Below, piece by piece: positions 1-7,346 of a stretch of DNA of 32,565 nt. Each line of letters begins with the position of its first letter. Within the stretch, counting starts at the first letter, position 1. The notes under the pieces are model-generated. The model was not told the origin of the DNA. It was given only the letters and a program-made list of their open reading frames with translations, and did not search any database. The stretch covers positions 1-32,565 of the forward strand of contig SFJQ01000009.1 of NCBI GenBank assembly GCA_004555855.1, written 5' to 3'. The position numbers and the translations under genes were made by a program. The stretch is from [Eubacterium] saphenum (GTDB lineage: Bacteria > Bacillota > Clostridia > Oscillospirales > Ruminococcaceae).

Positions 1-826
1 GTAAGGTTCGACAATTACTTTCGCTTTGTTCCAAGCGTTCCGCCATAGTAGGCTTAAAGGCTCTGACAATATCCTCACAGGAGCCGCTGTATTCAATCAG
101 CTTCGGACGGCTGCCCAGCGGAACATCATTACTCCATTTGGAGAAACCGTCAACAATAGAGTTTGCTTTCTTTGCCTGCTCATAGGTGTTGTTAATATCG
201 TTTCCGTATCTTGTTATCAGTTCGGGCTTTATGTATCTACCCGTTTCAAGAAAGCGGTTTATCATTCGTCCGAGCGCCTTATTCCTGTCAAGCTCGTTAA
301 AATGAACATATACGGAATAACCTTTGCTTTTGGCAATAGCCGCTATGTTGATAAGTTCTGTTGTATCACCGCCAACACGGGGATAGGTGATATTTTCGCC
401 TTTTTCAAGTGCGGTCAATAACTGCTGTTCTGAAATTCGCTGACTTTCCTTGTGGACAACACCTGCGCCCCAACCGTCGTTGTATTCGGGCAGCAGCTTC
501 TTTGCCTCGTCGCTGTCGATAACCCTCGACTTATACATTTCGGAAATAGGCTCGACCAGAGCAGAGGACTTGCCCGACGCAGGCAGACCAATTACAATAT
601 CCATTCTTCGCTCACAGCGAATTTCTCCCGAAAAAGAAACAGTGCCGTCATCTCTGATAACGGCGCTGCCCATATTCTGTAATCTATTGAATACACCCAG
701 CTGAATACCCGAACGGTTGTTCAGCTCGATTGTCGGAACGCTATTGCTTATCAGCAGAAATTTATATATTAAATAGATTTTAGATTTTTGCGCCTTTGCT
801 ATTCTACACAGTCGGATTTTGAGCAT
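1..826 (-). CDS. zeta-toxin-like P-loop kinase, runs off left edge
   Basis: An open minus-strand frame reaches the window edge. It carries a Walker A motif, GLPASGKS, near residue 80, followed by a DSDEAKKLLPEY stretch and a VHKES motif. These features fit zeta-toxin family proteins commonly carried on clostridial conjugative elements, where a P-loop kinase domain acts on nucleotide-sugar precursors or other small substrates; the true substrate is unknown. The start is uncertain. The ATG at 826 has no good ribosome binding site and follows a hairpin with a T-run. The frame stays open to another ATG at 907 through that hairpin. The first 30 or so residues are AT-rich and unlike the rest, while the stretch from about NSVPTIELNN onward looks like family sequence. 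The gene may therefore be 5'-truncated. No cognate epsilon antitoxin is visible. Confidence 0.7.
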   Translation of the reverse strand, partial: MLKIRLCRIAKAQKSKIYLIYKFLLISNSVPTIELNNRSGIQLGVFNRLQNMGSAVIRDDGTVSFSGEIRCERRMDIVIGLPASGKSSALVEPISEMYKSRVIDSDEAKKLLPEYNDGWGAGVVHKESQRISEQQLLTALEKGENITYPRVGGDTTELINIAAIAKSKGYSVYVHFNELDRNKALGRMINRFLETGRYIKPELITRYGNDINNTYEQAKKANSIVDGFSKWSNDVPLGSRPKLIEYSGSCEDIVRAFKPTMAERLEQSESNCRTL

Positions 827-863
827 AAAAAAAAGCGGAGAGCTTCTTTCAAAACTCTCCGTT
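827..863 (-). terminator. intrinsic terminator-like hairpin, minus strand
   Basis: A 7-bp perfect stem (836-842 with 855-861, plus a G-U and an A-U pair) is followed on the minus strand by eight T. It sits directly in front of the presumed start of the zeta-like gene, so it would end transcription coming from the right before that gene. Confidence 0.7.
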
Positions 864-928
864 ACACCTATTATATATGGTATCTGGTTTAGACACGCTT
901 TTTTCATAGGTATGCTTCTATTCTATTG

Positions 929-966
929 TAAAGAAAAAGGACACCTTTCGTCGAAAAGCGTCCTTT
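929..966 (-). terminator. intrinsic terminator, minus strand
   Basis: The outer stem AAAGGAC/GTCCTTT (936-942 with 960-966) encloses a second inner stem (CTTTCG with CGAAAG). On the minus strand a T-rich tract follows. It lies just after the stop codon of the gene remnant at 976-1074 and would end the yfcE-birA-CYTH transcript. Confidence 0.7.
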
Positions 967-975
967 ATTCGTTAT

Positions 976-1074
976 TCAGGTATGGTCTGCGATTTTTGCG
1001 GCACTACAATTCCTTTTGTAATGCGGGTTTGCGTCCATATCCCTTATTAGCCCCCGGATGATTTCGGCGGGTTT
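976..1074 (-). pseudogene. 3' remnant of an unrecognised gene
   Basis: This is a 32-codon open stretch ending in TGA. It has no start and is preceded in frame by the double stop TAG-TAA that ends the CYTH gene. It reads KPAEIIRGLIRDMD, then NPHYKRNCSAAKIADHT, which looks like real protein with normal composition. I cannot assign a family. It lies between a chromosomal operon and a zeta-toxin-like gene and is followed by an intrinsic terminator. The simplest reading is the surviving tail of a gene from an integrated element, with the junction immediately downstream of the CYTH stop codon. Confidence 0.45.
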
Positions 1075-1077
1075 TTA

Positions 1078-1632
1078 CTATTTTTGTCTTTGAAATTCCT
1101 CAAGAAAACGGCGGATTTTTCCCGTGCAAATTTCGCTTTCCGAGGCAATTTCGCCGATTAAATTCCGCACGTTTTCGAGCAGTTTTCGCGCGGCGTTTTC
1201 ATCGGTAAATTCAATCTCGATTTCGTAGTCGGTTTTGCCGAAATATCGGCTTTCGTCAAGGTCGATTTCAGCACCGTCAAACCGCTTCACAAGCCGCTTT
1301 GTGGACAACGTACCGAGCTTTTTCACGTCGGGGAAATCCGCGTTTTCGGCAAGCGTTTCAAGCATTTTTCCGTCAATTTTTTCGGGCAGAAAATCCAGCT
1401 TTTTCTCCAGCTCCACGCGCGAAAAATTCACCCCTGTCGGCAGCTTCAGCTGAAGAAAAAATTCTCCCGAAATTTCCCGCACGCGACAGGTTATGTGCCG
1501 CGCGGAAAGTTCGAGATTTTCGGTATCGAAATAGTGGTTTGTCTGCGAAATTCCCTCGTCCCATTTGTAACTTTTCGCCAAATTGTCGTACTGATTTTTG
1601 TTCAGCATTACCTTAAATTCGTTCTCAATCAT
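1078..1632 (-). CDS. CYTH domain protein (triphosphate tunnel enzyme)
   Basis: The protein has 184 residues. It opens with the CYTH signature ExExK (E3, E5, K7), and alternating charged strands follow, including ITCRVRE, FFLQLKLP and YEIEIEF, as expected for a triphosphate tunnel fold that binds metal and triphosphate groups. Family members hydrolyse inorganic triphosphate or thiamine triphosphate, or cyclise ATP; the substrate here cannot be told from sequence. It is cytoplasmic, with no signal peptide. Its start codon overlaps the end of birA by one base, so it is translationally coupled as the third gene of a yfcE-birA-CYTH operon. It ends in TAG immediately followed by TAA, right at the edge of the degraded region to its left. 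Confidence 0.88.
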   Translation of the reverse strand: MIENEFKVMLNKNQYDNLAKSYKWDEGISQTNHYFDTENLELSARHITCRVREISGEFFLQLKLPTGVNFSRVELEKKLDFLPEKIDGKMLETLAENADFPDVKKLGTLSTKRLVKRFDGAEIDLDESRYFGKTDYEIEIEFTDENAARKLLENVRNLIGEIASESEICTGKIRRFLEEFQRQK

Positions 1633-2354
1633 CAGATGTAACCCTCTTTTCCGCGCACGGAAACCTCGCCCGAGTTGACCTCAAAGACGCCGTTTTCGTC
1701 GCGGCAAATCAAAAATCCCTGCTCGGAAACGTCCTCGGCAAACGCGATTTTTTCCGCGCCGTTTCTAATAAGTTTAACCTCGCGCCCGATGTTCAGGACG
1801 CGCTTTCTGTACTCCTCAAAACACTCGCGAAACGGCATTGTACAGCGAAAAATCACGCGTTCAGCAATCCTCTCGAACAACTCGTTCCGGTTAATCGATA
1901 AGCCGGTTAGCGATAAGATTGAGCCGCCGTTAGGAAGTCCCGCTTGCCTGAAATAATCCTCGCTTTGTGAAATATTTATGCCGATACCGCAAATCACATT
2001 CAGACACGCACCAACCCGCGCGCTCTCGCATAAAATACCGCAGACCTTGTGATTTTCGAGGATTATGTCGTTTGGCCACTTTATCCCCGCGCGAAATTGC
2101 CCCGAAAGCGCTTCCTCAAGCGCTTCGCAGACCGCAAGACCTGCTCTGGCGGAAAGGTTTTCCGGCTCTGTCGGGTTTTTGAGCAAAATCGACAGCGGGA
2201 GCATCTCCTCGCAGCCCTCCCACGAATGTCCAAGCCGTCCTTTTCCGGCAACCTGTCGGAGCGCAGTAACGGCGGTTTGGTCGGAAAGCTCATTGCAATG
2301 CGCTTTGAGGTAGTTGTTGGTGGAATCGACCTCGTCTAAAAAAATCGTTTTCAT
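1632..2354 (-). CDS. birA: biotin--[acetyl-CoA-carboxylase] ligase, no HTH domain
   Basis: This 240-residue ligase activates biotin to biotinyl-AMP and transfers it to the lysine of a carrier protein. The biotin/adenylate loop is GKGRLGHSW (residues 37-45; many relatives have GRGRxGRxW), the KWPNDI motif is at 92-97, and the catalytic-domain segment VCGILCE follows. A short C-terminal domain completes the usual mono-functional length. The N-terminal helix-turn-helix of bifunctional BirA is absent, so it should not act as a repressor. Its start overlaps the phosphodiesterase stop by four bases and its end overlaps the CYTH gene by one. Its natural substrate in this window is the biotin carrier at 28625-28984. 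Confidence 0.95.
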   Translation of the reverse strand: MKTIFLDEVDSTNNYLKAHCNELSDQTAVTALRQVAGKGRLGHSWEGCEEMLPLSILLKNPTEPENLSARAGLAVCEALEEALSGQFRAGIKWPNDIILENHKVCGILCESARVGACLNVICGIGINISQSEDYFRQAGLPNGGSILSLTGLSINRNELFERIAERVIFRCTMPFRECFEEYRKRVLNIGREVKLIRNGAEKIAFAEDVSEQGFLICRDENGVFEVNSGEVSVRGKEGYI

Positions 2355-2842
2355 ACGGTTTTCGTAGTCACCGCGATGATGTTCATCTTGATTTCGCCCG
2401 TCGGTTCAATCGTTATAATCCCGAAAGATGGCTTATTATGGCCGCGCGGCGAATCGAGGCTGCCGGGGTTCATCACCATAACGCCATCGATGACTTCGGT
2501 GCGGTGAAGGTGCGTGTGACCGTAGAGCGCGATGTTGCATTGATTTTGCTTTGCCGTGGCAACCAGATTTTCCAGCCCGTCGTGAACGTGAAGCGTGTGC
2601 CCGTGGCAGCAGAAAATCCTTACGCCGCCGATTTTCGCGACGTGAACGGATTCGTGCTTACCGAAATCACAGTTTCCCGCGACATAAATCATACCTTTGT
2701 CGGGGTGGAGCTTTTGTATATCGTGAAACTCGTGCTCACCGTCGCCAAGGTGGATGAGAATGTCGAAATCGGGGATTTTATCCACAACCGCTTTCAGCGC
2801 CTGATAATTTTTGTGCGTATCGGAAACGACAAGAATTTTCAT
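2351..2842 (-). CDS. YfcE/MJ0936-type metallophosphoesterase
   Basis: A 163-residue calcineurin-like phosphoesterase. The two-metal site motifs are all present: DTH (D8, H10), GD (D34), GNCD (N57), CCHGH near 80-82 and GHTHLH (109-113). The length matches the YfcE/MJ0936 group, which hydrolyses phosphodiesters such as bis-p-nitrophenyl phosphate in vitro; the physiological substrate is unknown. No signal peptide is present, so it is cytoplasmic. The start is preceded by a GAAAGG-type ribosome binding site. It is the first gene of the minus-strand operon with birA and the CYTH gene, reading away from the small-protein cluster at 2967. Confidence 0.92.
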   Translation of the reverse strand: MKILVVSDTHKNYQALKAVVDKIPDFDILIHLGDGEHEFHDIQKLHPDKGMIYVAGNCDFGKHESVHVAKIGGVRIFCCHGHTLHVHDGLENLVATAKQNQCNIALYGHTHLHRTEVIDGVMVMNPGSLDSPRGHNKPSFGIITIEPTGEIKMNIIAVTTKTV

Positions 2843-2886
2843 AAAATCAACCTTTCGTGAGTATACATTAAAATGATTGCAAAAAT

Positions 2887-2892
2887 ATTATA
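2887..2892 (-). promoter_or_regulatory. possible -10 box for the yfcE-birA-CYTH operon
   Basis: A perfect TATAAT lies on the minus strand about 45 bases upstream of the phosphodiesterase start. The -35 region at the 17-base distance is poor (T-rich), so this is a tentative promoter. Confidence 0.4.
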
Positions 2893-2966
2893 TCATTTTG
2901 CCAGAAAAAATAAAAGTAGTTTTCGGATTTTTTGGTGATTTTTGCTAAATTTAGGGGGAGTTTTTT

Positions 2967-3197
2967 ATGAACAATAATTACGACAAGCTGATTGCAGCCG
3001 CAAGCAAAAAACTGGGGACATCGCCCGAGAGTCTGAAGCAAATGCTTGAAAACGGCGATTTAAAGGCACTTTCGGCGGGTTTGTCGAAAGCGGATAAGGA
3101 GAAGCTGCGGGCGGTTTTGAGAAACGAGGAGCTGATGCAAAAGCTGAAAAGCGCGTCAACACCCGACGATGTGCTGAGGACTTTGGGGAAAAAATAG
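2967..3197 (+). CDS. small helical protein of unknown function (76 aa)
   Basis: I do not recognise this protein. It starts at an ATG behind a strong AGGGGGAG ribosome binding site. The sequence is charged and almost entirely helix-forming (SPESLKQMLENGDLKALSAG and SKADKEKLRAVLRNEELMQK), with no signal peptide or membrane segment. The pattern of short helices separated by small residues suggests a compact three- or four-helix bundle. It lies 29 bases before a second small gene in the same direction and is probably co-transcribed with it. The divergent neighbour is the yfcE-birA operon. Confidence 0.75.
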   Translation: MNNNYDKLIAAASKKLGTSPESLKQMLENGDLKALSAGLSKADKEKLRAVLRNEELMQKLKSASTPDDVLRTLGKK

Positions 3198-3226
3198 CGG
3201 TTTTCGAGGTGTGAGGAGGCGCGCTT

Positions 3227-3535
3227 ATGGACGGGATAGAGGATTTGCTTCGCGCGCTTTCTGATGATGAAGACAACGAAAAAGCTGATAACAATGCGGG
3301 TTCGGAGCAATCCGAGGGGCTGTTCTCGGGACTTGACCCGGAGATGCTGCTGAAAATGCTGAGCCTGTTTGAAACGCTCAACCAGCCCGACGACAACGAG
3401 AGATTTTTGCTAGCGCTGAAGCCGCTTCTGCGCGAGGAAAACCGCCCGAAAATCGACTCGGCGCTGCGGCTGATGAAGCTGTTTTCGCTGCTGCCGATTT
3501 TGCGTGAAAGCGGTCTTTTTGACAAGATGATTTGA
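3227..3535 (+). CDS. small acidic protein of unknown function (102 aa)
   Basis: I do not recognise this protein. It has an acidic N-terminal third (DLLRALSDDEDNEKADN), then a helical, leucine-rich C-terminal half with segments such as EMLLKMLSLFETLNQ and ALRLMKLFSLLPILRES. No signal peptide is present and the hydrophobic stretches are amphipathic rather than membrane-spanning. The start is an ATG behind a GAGGAGG site. It follows the 76-residue gene closely. An imperfect hairpin with a T-run lies right after its stop, so the pair may form a two-gene unit partly separated from the gene at 3676. Confidence 0.72.
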   Translation: MDGIEDLLRALSDDEDNEKADNNAGSEQSEGLFSGLDPEMLLKMLSLFETLNQPDDNERFLLALKPLLREENRPKIDSALRLMKLFSLLPILRESGLFDKMI

Positions 3536-3539
3536 CCGT

Positions 3540-3572
3540 AAAAACAGGCTGAATTTCGGGCTGTTTTTCGGG
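3540..3572 (+). terminator. imperfect intrinsic terminator
   Basis: AAAACAG and CTGTTTTT flank a loop just after the stop codon at 3535. The stem has a mismatch, and the right arm ends in a run of five T. It could work on either strand. Confidence 0.5.
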
Positions 3573-3675
3573 GTAATTTCCAAGGCAAATAACATCGTTA
3601 ATTTTTTGCTGAAAAAAGGCAAATTTTGAGGGCTTTTTTGTGGTTTTTTTGGACTGATTTTCAGGGGTGATAACA

Positions 3676-4077
3676 ATGGTTTGGAACAGCACTCAATCGG
3701 CTCTGTATAAGGCTGTAGACGATTATAATATGAGAGCAATTTCGGGCGAAAATTGCCGCGAAAAAACACCTGAAAAAATGCCCGAAAATTATGCTCAAAA
3801 AATGCCCGAAAAATGCACCGGAAATTGCTCAAAAAACAACTGTGATTCTGAGGGAAAAAACTGCGCGAATTTCCGAGAAAAATGTGCCGAAAAATCAGCC
3901 GAAAAAAGCCCGAAATTTACAGAAAATGTCTGCAAAAATTGCCCGAAAAACGACTCGCTTTCAAGGCTGTTTTCCGACAGGGATTTCCTGCTTGTCGCGG
4001 GTCTGATTTTGGTTCTGATGAATGAAAAAGCCGATTTCAAGCTGATTCTGGCTCTTGTGATTGTGCTTTTAGGTTAA
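3676..4077 (+). CDS. Cys/Lys/Pro-repeat protein with C-terminal hydrophobic segment
   Basis: No family recognised. The start is the ATG at 3676, six bases after AGGGGTG; an in-frame GTG at 3667 lies inside that ribosome binding site and is less likely. The 133-residue product has three parts: a short N-terminal helix, a low-complexity middle rich in Lys, Glu, Pro and Cys (repeats of MPEK/MPEN, and about nine cysteines in motifs such as CTGNC and CKNC), and a C-terminal block, DRDFLLVAGLILVLMNEK, followed by a second hydrophobic stretch ending in VIVLLG. The C-terminal block would form a membrane hairpin. The repeated codons come from A-rich direct repeats around 3774-3815. The Cys-rich middle might bind metal or form disulfides, but this is inference. 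Confidence 0.65.
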   Translation: MVWNSTQSALYKAVDDYNMRAISGENCREKTPEKMPENYAQKMPEKCTGNCSKNNCDSEGKNCANFREKCAEKSAEKSPKFTENVCKNCPKNDSLSRLFSDRDFLLVAGLILVLMNEKADFKLILALVIVLLG

Positions 4078-4126
4078 ATTGTACAAAAAATCGGCGTTTT
4101 AAGGTGCAAATTTTACGGAAAAACGC

Positions 4127-4155
4127 TTGAAAAATTCGCGAAAATGGTGTATAAT
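4127..4155 (+). promoter_or_regulatory. sigma-A promoter of the cysE T-box operon
   Basis: TTGAAA at 4127-4132 and TATAAT at 4150-4155 are separated by 17 bases. Transcription would start near 4162, just ahead of the T-box leader. Confidence 0.85.
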
Positions 4156-4161
4156 AATATA

Positions 4162-4400
4162 AATGTGTAAAGGCGTTTACACGGCAAGAGTAACCGTTTT
4201 CCGAGGTTCAGAGAGCCGCGCGGCTGGTGAGAGCGCGGAGCTTGGCGGCGGCGAAGTGCGGCTGTGCAGCCGGCTTGAGGAAATGCAAGCCCGTTTCCCG
4301 CGTTAAGGGTCAGAGAGTGGAAGTCCTTACGGACTTCTTCTGAAGCGAAGTGGAACCGCGTTAGTTGACGCCTTCGTGCCGTTGGTACGAGGGCTTTTTT
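4162..4400 (+). promoter_or_regulatory. T-box leader, predicted cysteine specifier
   Basis: A tRNA-sensing leader. The conserved T-box core AAGTGGAACCGCG is at 4348-4360. It is followed by a terminator stem (4371-4380 with 4385-4394) and six T (4395-4400). Upstream is a long structured stem I with a GAGAGC kink-turn motif, and the codon TGC sits at 4257-4259 in the expected specifier position (GAAG-TGC-G). Uncharged tRNA-Cys would pair with the specifier and the T-box core to block termination. The genes behind it make a cysteine precursor and Cys-tRNA, which fits. The specifier call rests on eye alignment, not on a folded model. Confidence 0.92.
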
Positions 4401-4414
4401 GTTTGGAGAGAATT

Positions 4415-5092
4415 ATGTTTGACAAGATTAGAGAAGAAATTGCGTCCATAAAGGCGCGCGACCCCGCGGTGCGTTCGGGCTGGGAGGTTATTTTCCTCTA
4501 CCCGTCATACAAGGCGGTTCGCAGTTATCGGCGCGCGCACTGGTTTTACGAGCGCGGACATTTTTTCATCGCGCGCTGGATTTCCCAGCGTTCCCGCCAT
4601 AAAACCGGCATCGAAATCCACCCCGGCGCGAAAATCGGCAAGGGGCTGTTCATCGACCACGGAGCGGGCGTTGTCATCGGCGAAACAACCGAAATCGGCG
4701 ACTACTGCACGCTTTACCAGAACGTCACGCTCGGCGGTACCGGAAAGGACGTCGGAAAGCGCCACCCAACGCTCGGAAACAACGTTATGGTTGGTTCGGG
4801 AGCGCGCGTTCTCGGGCCGTTTAAGATAGGCGACAACTCGAAAATCGCCGCAAATGCCGTGGTTCTCGAGGAAGTTCCGCCAAACTGCACCGCTGTCGGA
4901 GTGCCCGCGCGGGTTGTCAAGATGAACGGCGTGCGCGTTTCCAACTGCGACCTCGACCAGATTCACATTCCCGACCCCGTTTCCGAGATTATGTGCAAGC
5001 ATCTGATGTATATCGAGAAGCTCGAGAAAAAGGTTGACGAGCTTCAGAAGCAGGTTGACGAGATGAAAAACGATAAAGGAGATACAAAATGA
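4415..5092 (+). CDS. cysE: serine O-acetyltransferase
   Basis: The enzyme makes O-acetylserine from serine and acetyl-CoA, the first step of cysteine synthesis. I chose the ATG at 4415 (225 residues), behind GGAGAG, because upstream in-frame codons lie inside the T-box terminator. The N-terminal helical part contains DPAVRSGWEVIFLYPSYKAV. A left-handed beta-helix of hexapeptide repeats follows, with the active-site region IDHGAGVVIGETTEIGD and the NVTLGGTGK motif. The C-terminus carries an added charged coiled-coil (EKLEKKVDELQKQVDEMK) instead of only the usual short inhibitory tail. The stop overlaps the cysS start by four bases. Confidence 0.96.
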   Translation: MFDKIREEIASIKARDPAVRSGWEVIFLYPSYKAVRSYRRAHWFYERGHFFIARWISQRSRHKTGIEIHPGAKIGKGLFIDHGAGVVIGETTEIGDYCTLYQNVTLGGTGKDVGKRHPTLGNNVMVGSGARVLGPFKIGDNSKIAANAVVLEEVPPNCTAVGVPARVVKMNGVRVSNCDLDQIHIPDPVSEIMCKHLMYIEKLEKKVDELQKQVDEMKNDKGDTK

Positions 5093-6480
5093 AAATCTAC
5101 AACACAATGACTCGCAAAAAAGAGGATTTGAAGCCGATTACCGAGGGCACCGTCAAGATTTACTGCTGCGGTCCCACCGTCTACAACCTCATTCATATCG
5201 GCAACGCGCGCGCTTTGTGCGTTTTTGACGCGCTTCGCCGTTACCTTGAATTTCGCGGATTCAAGGTTTTCTATGTGCAGAATTTCACCGATGTTGACGA
5301 TAAAATTATTAAAAAGGCAAACGAGTTGGGCAAAACGGCAACCGAGGTTTCCGAAAACGCAATCAGGGAGTACTTCATCGACGCAGATGGCTTGAATGTT
5401 CGCAGAGCCGATGTTCACCCGAAAGTTACCGAGAATATGGACATCATTATCGATATCGTCAAGACGCTTGTTGACAAGGGGTATGCGTATCAGGCTGACG
5501 GGGACGTGTACTTTGAAACCGCGAAATTCGCGGAGTACGGCAAGCTCTCGCACCAGCCTCTTGATGATTTGCAGGCGGGCGCGCGTATCGAAGTCGGCGA
5601 GAAAAAGCGCGACCCGATGGATTTTGCCGTGTGGAAAGCTGCGAAGCCCGGCGAGCCTTACTGGGATTCTCCCTTCGGAAAGGGCAGACCCGGCTGGCAT
5701 ATTGAATGCTCGGCAATGTCAAGACACTATATCGGCGACACAATCGATATTCACGGCGGCGGCGCTGACCTCATTTTCCCGCACCACGAAAACGAAATCG
5801 CTCAGAGCGAGTGCGCGACCGGCTGCGCTCTTGCTAATATCTGGATGCACAACGGAATGCTGAATGTTGACAACAAAAAGATGTCGAAATCCGCAGGAAA
5901 TTTCTTCCTTGTGCGCGATATGGCGAAGGAATTTGGCTATGAGCCTATCAGATTTATGCTGCTGTCCGTGCATTACAGAAGCCAGCTCAACTACACGGTT
6001 GAGGTTATCGAGAGCTGCAAGGCGGCGCTCACGCGTTTGTACAACTGCAAGGATTTGATGGAGCGCACGCTGCCGATTGCCAAGGACGGCGCGGCGAGTG
6101 AAACAACGAAGGCTGATGTCAAGGCGGCGCGCGAGGAATTTTGCCGCGCGATGGACGACGATTTCAACACCGCGGACGCGATTGCCGCAGTTTTCGAGCT
6201 TGTCAGAAAAATCAACACCGCCGTTTCCGCGCCCGAAATCACAAAAGAAGATGTGAAAATTTATTTTGATGAATTTTCGGCATTGACAAACGTGCTGGGA
6301 TTGTTATATAATAAAGATAACGATGAAATTCCCGACGAGGTAAAGGCGCTTGTTGAACAGCGCGCAGCGGCTCGTAAGGAGAAGAATTTCGCGCTTGCGG
6401 ACGAACTCAGAAACAAGATAACCGAGATGGGCTATATTGTTGAGGAAACCAAACAGGGTACTGTTGTCAAGAAAAAATGA
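5089..6480 (+). CDS. cysS: cysteine--tRNA ligase
   Basis: Class I aminoacyl-tRNA synthetase, 463 residues, the normal length. Visible motifs: the zinc and substrate site CCGPTVYN with C27, HIGN at 36-39, the second zinc ligands C207, H232 and E236 in GWHIECSAM and FPHHENE, and KMSKS at 264-268. The C-terminal helical domain ends in the KNFALADELRNKITEMGY segment that is common in CysS. It is coupled to cysE by an ATGA overlap and sits under the same T-box, so uncharged tRNA-Cys should induce both precursor synthesis and the charging enzyme. Confidence 0.98.
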   Translation: MKIYNTMTRKKEDLKPITEGTVKIYCCGPTVYNLIHIGNARALCVFDALRRYLEFRGFKVFYVQNFTDVDDKIIKKANELGKTATEVSENAIREYFIDADGLNVRRADVHPKVTENMDIIIDIVKTLVDKGYAYQADGDVYFETAKFAEYGKLSHQPLDDLQAGARIEVGEKKRDPMDFAVWKAAKPGEPYWDSPFGKGRPGWHIECSAMSRHYIGDTIDIHGGGADLIFPHHENEIAQSECATGCALANIWMHNGMLNVDNKKMSKSAGNFFLVRDMAKEFGYEPIRFMLLSVHYRSQLNYTVEVIESCKAALTRLYNCKDLMERTLPIAKDGAASETTKADVKAAREEFCRAMDDDFNTADAIAAVFELVRKINTAVSAPEITKEDVKIYFDEFSALTNVLGLLYNKDNDEIPDEVKALVEQRAAARKEKNFALADELRNKITEMGYIVEETKQGTVVKKK

Positions 6481-6488
6481 GGTTTGAG

Positions 6489-7310
6489 ATGAAGTTTAAA
6501 AGGCTGAAAAGTATGATTTTATGCGCGGCGGTTGCCGTGGGAGCGCTCTTCACGGGCTGCTCGGACAAATCGGTTAATGGCGGAAATATCGAAGAAGTGA
6601 CGGTAAATTCGGGCGACCTTGTTGCCACAATCGAAATCGAGAATTTCGGGACAATCAAGGCAAAGCTGTTCCCCGAGGCAGCGCCCGTCGGCGTTGAGAA
6701 TTTCCAGAAACTCGCCGAAAGCGGCTACTATCAGGGCAAGACAATCCACCGCGTTATGCAGGATTTTATGTTTCAGGGCGGTTCGCTCAACGGTAACGGA
6801 GCGGGTGGCGAAGCGATGGTGAACGGCGGCTCGTTTGGTGTGGAAAGCGCGGACAATATGCGGCATTTTTACGGCGCGCTCTGCTACGCGAATTATCAGG
6901 GCAGCAACTCCACGCAGTTCTATATCGTCAACAACAAGAAGCAGGGAGTTTTCGACAGCGAATTAAGCGCTTTTAAGGCGAATGTTGAGCAATGCAGCAA
7001 GCTTGCAAAGCAGGCAAAGGAAGAGGGACTTTCCGATTACGTTACCTATTTCACGCAGGGCAAGGATTATTATCAAGGACTTGTGGATAAGTACAACTCG
7101 TTCCCCGCAAACGTCAAGGAGCTGTACAACAAAAACGGCGGCACCCCGCAGCTTGACGGCGGCTATACCGTTTTCGGACAGGTTTACGAGGGTTTTGACG
7201 TGATTGACGCAATAGCTGCGGTCGAGGTTGTGGACAACGGCGCGGGTGAAGCGTCCAAGCCTGTTGCCGAAATCATTATCAAGAATATCACGATTTCAAC
7301 CGTTGAATAA
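6489..7310 (+). CDS. cyclophilin-type peptidyl-prolyl isomerase lipoprotein 1
   Basis: The preferred ATG is at 6489, six bases after TGAGG, giving 273 residues; an ATG at 6477 overlapping the cysS stop is the alternative. The signal peptide ends in the lipobox LFTGC (Cys24), so the protein should be lipid-anchored outside the membrane. A cyclophilin domain follows: GTIKAKLFPEAAPVGVENF, IHRVMQDFMFQGG (catalytic Arg, Phe and Gln kept), and TQFYIVN. About 65 mostly helical residues are then inserted before the final DGGYTVFGQVYEG segment, where ordinary cyclophilins have about ten. The usual Trp and His of the binding groove are replaced. No terminator separates it from cysS, so it is probably in the T-box operon. 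Confidence 0.9.
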   Translation: MKFKRLKSMILCAAVAVGALFTGCSDKSVNGGNIEEVTVNSGDLVATIEIENFGTIKAKLFPEAAPVGVENFQKLAESGYYQGKTIHRVMQDFMFQGGSLNGNGAGGEAMVNGGSFGVESADNMRHFYGALCYANYQGSNSTQFYIVNNKKQGVFDSELSAFKANVEQCSKLAKQAKEEGLSDYVTYFTQGKDYYQGLVDKYNSFPANVKELYNKNGGTPQLDGGYTVFGQVYEGFDVIDAIAAVEVVDNGAGEASKPVAEIIIKNITISTVE

Positions 7311-7346
7311 AGCGGATTTTTCAAAATTGACAGAAAGGACAAGGCT

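Noticed and set aside
26..704. Plus-strand open frames at the left edge
   Set aside because: They are antisense to the minus-strand frame carrying GLPASGKS and other zeta-toxin family motifs; the plus-strand products have no recognisable features.
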